From NCBI GenBank assembly GCA_963921825.1, contig OY997594.1:30734956-30798955 (forward strand): 64,000 bases of DNA, read 5' to 3'. This DNA comes from Erodium maritimum (taxonomy: Eukaryota > Streptophyta > Magnoliopsida > Geraniales > Geraniaceae). Position 1 is the first letter of the stretch. Each line of letters starts with the position of its first letter. A program made the translations under genes and the position numbers. This document shows positions 57,318-64,000 of this stretch, one piece after another. The notes below the pieces were generated by a model. The model was not told the DNA's origin, made no database searches, and worked only from the letters and a program-made list of their open reading frames with translations.

Positions 57318-58856
57318 TTGATCTACAACAGATAAAATTCAATCAATAAACTGAATAAATTTTATGAAGATCAAGCTTAAACACCAACAATCGATTTTAT
57401 ACCTTTAGAATCTAAAACCAAGATCCTTGATTCACTCGATCAAGCTGAACGAAGGCTCACCACTCAATCGAGCTATGTAGGTAGGATCCCGTCCAATCAC
57501 ATCGAATGTGACTCTTGCCTAGGGTATGTACTTAAGTACACGGCTTACCCTATCTGATACCCTAGCTCAACCCTAGCTAAGAATCGTAGTCGGGTCCACC
57601 AATTTTCAACTATGACCCGCCACTATGTAGGTGCTCCGCTAAGGCGCACGACACCCACATATGTCGTCCAAACCTACTACCCCGCTTTCCCATGGATGCT
57701 CCGCTAAGGCGCACGACACCCATAGGACGGGGAGGTAGTAAGGTGTTGAGAATTGGGAGGTATCGGACATGACCCGTTTTTACTTGTCCGGTTGTGTTTA
57801 AAACTTTGGCACATCCTAGATGCGATGAGCACATCAACTACATTCCAAATGCAATGATGCCTCAAATTACATCCAATGTAATTCTTCCTTTGAACCCGTA
57901 AACTACATCCAATGCAATGACGGTTCTAAGGGCTCACACACAAGGATTAAAATTCCAATTTTATCTTTGCATGTGAGGTGATATGCTCGGTAAATAAAGT
58001 TAAGCATGCAATTCTAAAACACATAGAATTAGTCATGCATAAACTAAACCATAGAGCGATAAATGTGCACATAATAGCCCCCTAAAATAACTCCCACTAG
58101 CTTCTTGAGCTCCACCGACTCCAAGCCGATGCCAACACCCGAAAAGCCACCAAATGACCTTTTCGCCCTTTCTTCGTCTTGAGTAAAAAAATTACAATTT
58201 AATACACGACTCGCAGGTCGGGAATAAATAAATATTACAAACAAGTGGTTCGACGACCACACCTTGAAAGAATAATTACACGTTAACTCTAACGGTTCGC
58301 AGGCCGTGAAAAGCGATAAATAATTAAATCGAGCTCGGGGCTATTATGTACACCATGCCAACATCACATCACACATCGTGTTATCAAACAAGCATGTTAT
58401 CAAACATCATGTGATTTTCCGGTTTTAATTAATAGCCAAGTTTCGAAAATTTTTGATGCTCGGTTTATCGAAACCGTTCAAAAATGAAACTTTTGAACAT
58501 TTGATCTTCGAGTTCGTCATGACGGTTCCAAACTCGTCATAAATAAAAAAACGGTTTAGCCTTGGCATATCAACCATCCAATGGTCATGCTTGGCCTAGC
58601 TCCGTCCAACGGAGCCCCGTTCGGTCTCGGTTTCGGCTTCGCGAGAGTCCCGCTCCTGAGACCCGAAAAATCAAACTTTTTTCAAAATTTCCAGATTTTA
58701 AATAATTTTCAAAAATTCATTTTACATTCATTAAATCCATAAACAATAATTTAAAACATGTTATCAATCAATTTAGCAAAACAACATGCCAAAAACGAAA
58801 CTTTCAAGCAAAACCGAAACTTTGAACACCGTCTTGTGAATCCCGAAGGTAGCACG
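57318..58856 (-). other. Long untranslated leader of the Copia element
   Basis: This 1.5 kb between primer site and gag start lacks a coding frame. It contains a 25-bp direct repeat (57633-57657 and 57698-57722, core CTCCGCTAAGGCGCACGACA) and repeated CTACATCCAATGCAATGA phrases at about 57836-57920. Confidence 0.65.
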
Positions 58857-58868
58857 GCTCTGATACCA
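58857..58868 (-). promoter_or_regulatory. Primer binding site of Copia element (initiator Met-tRNA)
   Basis: The minus strand reads TGGTATCAGAGC one base from the LTR edge. Confidence 0.93.
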
Positions 58869-58869
58869 C

Positions 58870-60561
58870 TGTTGGGTCTCGAGGTAGGGTTGGAGATGAA
58901 CCAACTCGCAGCGGAAAATCAATAAAAACCAAGAGACGATTAAAACCATGAAACAACTAACAAAGAATGGATTCACAAGAGAAAAATTCAGCACTATCTC
59001 TTACCAAAACAAGAACACCGGTTAACGAATGATTGGCTTGAGTCTCCAAGACGCCTACGTATCCACATGGGAATCAAAGCCACGTAGTTCTTCTCTTTGA
59101 GGACTCAAGAACACAAAAATGGAGGTGGAAACTAGCCAAACCCGAAATGGCCATGGAAGAGGGAGAGAAAGTGTGTTTCCTATTCTTGTCTTGTGTTTGT
59201 TATGTTGAAAAAAGATGACTTAAACATAACAAAACCCATACTTGTCCAACTAAAGGCATGGGACAAGTATGGTGTCAAGTAAGCTGTAAATTGAACAAAG
59301 TATGGCAAGACAAGATTGGGTTAGGTGGTGAATCACCAACTCCTTAATCCTTGTCTAATCCTTGTCTTGCTTACTTAATACTAAATAATCAAGACTTGAT
59401 TAATTAGTTGCATGGGCCTTGGTTGCATGGGCCTTTCATGGGCCTCTTAGAACATGGCCCGTGGCCATTTCTAACGAGGTCCCGTGATTCGCTCATCGCC
59501 TCCAAGTCTTCCATACCGGAAATGTCCAACATTATCCGACGCGATCAATCCCAAGACTCCAAGCCTTGTCTCGATCCGTAAAGTCCTATTCACGTACGGG
59601 CACATGACCCAAAACCCAGTTTTGGTCATGTCCCGAGACAACTCCCTTTTGGCCATTCTCCATAAATGTGTCAATGAGTTTCATCCTCCGGTGTGACCCT
59701 TAGGTTTATGCATGTCAATAGATCAACGTAAAATCCCATTTTACTTGATCTTATTTAAGTGTCAACTAACGAGACTTTAGTATTGCCTGACACTGCATGA
59801 CGAATCGACCCTATCGATTCTAACCTTTCCGTCATCCCTGTCATTATCCTTTTATCTCCGATATCCTGATTGAGATAAGGCCGTTATCCTTATTATTCTC
59901 AATCACCGTTCCTTGATATGTGAGATGACTAAAGATATCATACCCAGTATCATGTGCATGGCCATGCTATTCTTTCAGTCACTCTCGATCAAGCGGCCGA
60001 GAACCGATATCTTTCCCATACCTCAGTATGAGGGATAAATCCCTTAGCCGCCTTTCGTGTCACTCATGTAGCCCGTCCCCAAGCCAATCCTGGCCGTTAT
60101 GGAAGCCCTGTTACGGACAACGTTAGGCTCAGGTCAAACTCAGTTGTTGACTACATAACGATCACAAAGACTCCTTGGTCTAAGGATACATGACAAGCTA
60201 CGACACTGAATATGTTCATGACTTAATCTATGGCACATATTCAGGGCGGGTCGTCCAATATCATGTCCCACATGATATCTATGATCAGACTCCAGAATCC
60301 CATTCCAATGACTAACAGAACGTAAGCCATAAAGAACCATCTTTCATACTAGTCGCTTCTAGTAAAGCTTTGTTGACTAGGGACCCATCGAGTGTGATCT
60401 ATCTCGATCTATGGTTCTATTCGCATGGTGGGCATAGATCAGAGCACACATCGATATATTACTCCAACACATAAGTAATATAAAGCCGCTTTAATTTTAT
60501 TGCTAACGATGATATATACATTTGGACATTTAGGATTGAACTATGGGCACTAAGACTAACA
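58870..60561 (-). mobile_element. 5' LTR of Copia element
   Basis: 1692 bp with the same ends as the 3' LTR. It lacks about 8 bp (GCATAGAG in the other copies) near 59880 but keeps the block deleted from the 3' LTR. Confidence 0.95.
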
Positions 60562-60932
60562 GCAACAACCCCGACACCCCAATAAGACCAGAGGAGAAGA
60601 GGAACGGATGGCAAGGACCCAAACTCAAAATGACCGACCAGCCACTAGATCCATAATGATCCACACCAAGGAGGTGCACAAGCACTTCCCACGAGCGGAT
60701 CTGAGGCCGGAAGTCGTGCGCAGAACAGAATCGAGACTGAAATGGTTGGTGGTAAGATTTCCAAGTCGTCACGACACCAAAACCGGTGGCCGGAGCAGCA
60801 ACGATCCACGTCAAAAGGAGCGGAAGCGCCTCCCACGCGCTAAACCAGGACATGTTCGTCGGTCGGAGACTAAGAGAAATCCAAAACAGGACACCGTAGA
60901 AGGAAAGGAAGAAGTAGGAGGGGAGAGAGAGG
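60562..60932 (-). other. Unidentified transcription-unit-like block, part 2
   Basis: On the minus strand this holds a 107-codon frame (60853-60530, running into the LTR) and a CT-rich start (CTCTCTCTCCCCTCC near 60920), resembling a leader. It adjoins part 1 at 52181 once the Copia element is discounted. Product not recognised. Confidence 0.3.
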
Positions 60933-61691
60933 TCCTATAATAACCACTCCCGGTCAACGCCAGTCAAATCTGCGAAAAACATGAAAATTTAAAATTTTTA
61001 AGCAGACACTTAAATGAACCTAAATTTGACCCCGAGGGTCATACCGGACTTAAGTTGACCCCGTTATCGACCAAAGTGAGTTCCGGGGGACTCAGGGCAA
61101 CTTTCTGGCCAATTTGGGAAATGTTGACTTTTCGCTGGAAAAGTGAACCGAGCGACGTTTTGGTCCATTCGAGGACCGTTTTGGATCCAAAAAGCTTAGC
61201 CATCGTCGCAGCGGTCTTAGTTGAGCCGTTTCCTTGTAGACCGTGAAGTTTCGTAATTTCTTAGAAAAAGTGCCCGTTCGGGGCCTGAAACGTCCGAATT
61301 TCGCGAATCTGATTGGAAAATATCTAGAAGATATATGCCCAAAAAGGTGTGGGATCCACTTGCCACTTGTCAAACAAGTGGTGGTGTTAGGTATTTGGAC
61401 AAGACAAGGAAGACCACAAGTAGGGGGGGTTCGGCCATTTCAAAAAAAGGAGAAAAAAAAAGAAAAAAAAGAGAGGTTTAGAGAGAGAAGGAGAAGAGAG
61501 AAAAGAGAGGGAAGTTTGTAGGGTTTTGGTGATTCTCGTTCATCAAACCGTTGGATCGTCTCAAAGATAGAAGAATCGAACTCCCATCGACATTCTCTAC
61601 TGTGAGCATCTAACCAAATTTCGATTTGCTTAATTTTGAAAGTTAGGGTTTGTGTAAAACTAGTAGTTCTTGGTGGTATTGAGGTGTGGGG
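60933..61691 (+). mobile_element. Gypsy-family LTR at right edge, first part
   Basis: TATAATAACCACTCCCGGTC matches the S1 start TATAAGAACCGCCCCCGGTC. The text from 61040 to 61220 (GGATCCAAAAAGCTTAGCCA) matches the first 250 bp of the S1 and G2 LTRs. It is interrupted at 61691 by a Copia solo LTR and continues at 63383. The candidate left target duplicate is GGTCC (60928-60932). Confidence 0.8.
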
Positions 61692-63377
61692 TGTTGGGTC
61701 TCGAGGTAGGGTTGGAGATGAACCAACTCGCAGCGGAAAATCAATGAAAACCAAGAGACGATTAAACCATGAAACAACTAACAAAGAATGTATTCACAAG
61801 AGAAAAATTCAGCAGTAATTCTTACCAAAACAAGAACACCGGTTAACGAATGATTGGCTTGAGTCTCCAAGACGCCTACGTATCCACATGGGAATCAAAG
61901 CCACGTAGTTCTTCTCTTTGAGGACTCAAGAACACAAACATGGAGGTGGGACTTGCCAAACCCGAAATTGCAAGGGAAGGGGGAGAGAAGTTGAGTTTCC
62001 TATTCTTGTCTTGTTTTTGTTATGTTGAAAAAAGATGACTTAAACATAACAAAACCCATACTTGTCCAACTAAAGGCATGGGACAAGTATGGTGTCAAGT
62101 AAGGTGTAAATAGGACAAAGTATGGCAAGACAAGATTGGGTTAGGTGGTGAATCACCAACACCTTAATCCTTGTCTTGCTTGCTTAGTACTAATTAATCA
62201 AGACTTGATTAATTAGTTCCATGGGCCTTGGTTGCATGGGCCTTTCATGGGCCTCTTGGAACATGGCCCGTGGCCATTTCTAACGAGGTCCCGTGATTCG
62301 CTCATCGCCTCCAAGTCTTCCATACCGGAAATGTCCAACATTATCCGACGCGATCAATCCCAAGACTCCAAGCCTTGTCTCGATCCGTAAAGTCCTATTC
62401 ACGTACGAGCACATGACCCAAAACCCAGTTTTGGTCATGTCCCGAGACAACTCCCTTTTGGCCATTCTCCATAAATGTGTCAATGAGTTTCATCCTCCGG
62501 TGTGACCCTTAGGTTTATGCATGTCAATAGATCAACGTAAAATCCCATTTTACTTGATCCTATTTAAGTGGCAACTAACGAGACTTTAGTATTGCCTGAC
62601 ACTGCATAACGAATCGACCCTATCGATTCTAACCTTTCCGTCATCCCTGTCATTATCCTTTTATCTCCGATATCCTGATTGAGATAAGGCATAGAGCCGT
62701 CATCCTTATTATTCTCAATCACCGTTCCTTGATATGTGAGATGACTGAAGATATGATACCCAGTATCATGTGCATGGCCATGCTATTCTTTCAATCACTC
62801 TCGATCAAGCGGCCGAGAACCGATATCTTTCCCATACCTCAGTGTGAGGGATAAATCCCTTAGCCGCCTTTCGTGTCACTCATGTAGCCCGTCCCCAAGC
62901 CAATCCTGGCCGTTATGGAAGCCCTGTTACGGACAACGTTAGGCTCAGGTCAAACTCAGTTGTTGACTACATGGCGATCACAAAGACTCCTTGGTCTAAG
63001 GATACATGACAAGCTACGACACTGAATATGTTCATGACTTAATCTATGGCACATATTCAGGTCGGGTCGTCCAATATCATGTCCCACATGATATCTATGA
63101 TCAGACTCCGGAATCCCATTCCAATGACTAACAGAACGTAAGCCATAAAGAGCCATCTTTCATACTAGTCGCTTCTAGTGAAGCTTTGTTGACTAGGGAC
63201 CCATCGAGTGTGATCTATCTCGATCTATGGTTCTCTTCGCATGGTGGGCATAGATCAGAGCACACATCGATATATTACTCCAACACATAAGTAATATAGA
63301 GCCGCCTTAATTTTATTGCTAACGATGATATATACATTTGGACATTTAGGATTGAACTATGGGCACTAAGACTAACA
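61692..63377 (-). mobile_element. Copia solo LTR
   Basis: This 1686-bp copy has the same ends as the LTRs of the element at 52182-60561 and perfect target duplicates TGGGG (61687-61691 and 63378-63382). It lies inside a gypsy-family LTR. No internal sequence is present. Confidence 0.96.
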
Positions 63378-63382
63378 TGGGG

Positions 63383-64000
63383 ATCGTTGGAGACGTCTTG
63401 GAGGTGTTTTGGAGCGAAGAGATGACGTTTTCCGGTGACCGGGAGCTCGGGGGGAGCTCCGGCCATGGGGTGGCTGGCCGGAGCTAGGGTCGGCCACCAC
63501 CATGGTGAGTCGGGCCCAAAAATCCCTAGCCACCCACGGCCAAGGTTGGCCGGGTGGGTCCCACGTGCTCGGGTTTCATGTTCGGGTGGTTTAGAACGTT
63601 CCCCAAGTAATTAATCTACAACCGGATCGAAATTTGGAATTAAATTGTAAAAGTTGTAATTGACGGGTTTGGAAACTTGAAATGCTAATTAAATTACTCG
63701 GAAGTCGGAATTGGATTCCGTCGAGTGCATAGGAACCCTTGAATTATTCTAAGACCGTAGAAACGAAAACGGGAATTTTCGGAGCCCCGGAAGGGCGTTC
63801 CCAAAACCCGGGCAGATTCGCCATGTCGGGCGAATCGGGCTTTTCCGGGTCCATTATCGACAATGTCGAGTAATTGGGAAGTTTGGGAGTGATCGACATT
63901 GTTGGGGTTACTTTTGGGCATCAAGTTTATTAAATTCCAGTTTATGTCTGCGAACTTAAAGGTACTTTAAATTGTGTTCTTATTAGATCGTGCCGCAGAC
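63383..64000 (+). mobile_element. Gypsy-family LTR at right edge, second part (runs off window)
   Basis: It continues the LTR from 61691. From about 63780 it closely matches S2 at 15040-15260, including the GATTCGCC/GGCGAATC stem-loop and AGATCGTGCYGCRGAC. The 3' part lies beyond the window. Confidence 0.85.
63815..63836 (+). other. LTR stem-loop GATTCGCC/GGCGAATC (right-edge copy)
   Basis: An 8-bp perfect stem with loop ATGTCG; the S2 copy has loop ATATCG. It is followed at 63858-63868 by the palindrome CGACAATGTCG and at 63894-63902 by its inverse CGACATTGT. Confidence 0.65.

Larger units (their letters stand above)
52182..60561 (-). mobile_element. Structurally complete Copia retrotransposon with broken coding region
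   Basis: This 8380-bp element has LTRs 52182-53796 and 58870-60561, flanks GAAAC (52177-52181) and GCAAC (60562-60566; four of five match), a polypurine tract and a perfect initiator Met-tRNA primer site. Domains run on the minus strand in Copia order: gag, zinc knuckle, protease, integrase, RT, RNase H. All are interrupted. By eye the LTRs differ at roughly 23 positions in about 1600 bp plus two indels, so the insertion is fairly recent although the pol is badly damaged. Confidence 0.95.

Overview
The window is plant nuclear DNA that consists almost entirely of nested transposable elements. I find no intact host gene. The evidence is a set of LTR retrotransposons with primer sites complementary to initiator Met-tRNA, PIF/Harbinger, CACTA and hAT-type DNA transposons, short MITEs, and telo-box/TATA promoter motifs inside LTRs. 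The species cannot be named from the sequence.

Layout. Positions 1-6723 are the right part of a Ty3/gypsy-type element (G1, minus strand) with its 5' LTR at 3454-6723. A Harbinger transposase pseudogene follows and is split by solo LTR S1 (6948-9461, TSD AGATC). Positions 10915-17055 hold a truncated minus-strand LTR interrupted by solo LTR S2 (13566-16818, TSD GCGCT). Solo LTR S3 is at 18051-20969 (TSD GTTCC/GTTTC). A Copia LTR remnant (23697-24714 plus 35662-36331) is split by a complete, young gypsy-type element G2 (24715-35656, TSD TCCTT, two 2601-bp LTRs). Positions 36858-40487 hold CACTA and Harbinger remnants, and 41284-46960 hold Tat-like LTR remnants, an unidentified ORF block and a Tourist-like MITE. 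A hAT-type element (47272-47866), solo LTR S4 (47902-50478, TSD TGTAA) and a foldback MITE (50728-51067) follow. A structurally complete Copia element (52182-60561) splits an unidentified block. The window ends in a partial gypsy-type LTR (from 60933) that carries a Copia solo LTR (61692-63377, TSD TGGGG).

How the parts relate. One LTR family (ends TGTAA.../...GTGACA) accounts for G1, G2, S1-S4, the truncated LTR and the final LTR. A Copia family supplies four LTRs. Gypsy elements sit inside Copia and Copia inside gypsy, so their activity overlapped. Both complete elements have very similar LTRs but no usable gag-pol, so they were probably mobilised in trans.

The most unusual signal is structural. 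The gypsy LTRs, and the leader of G2, carry tandem hairpin arrays whose stems vary by compensatory changes while the loops stay constant. In addition, a single TGAGC-loop-GCTCA hairpin, usually with a GNRA-type loop, lies 274-303 nt from the 3' end of every LTR whose 3' end is present. I regard these as the best candidates for an undescribed feature. All counts were made by eye.
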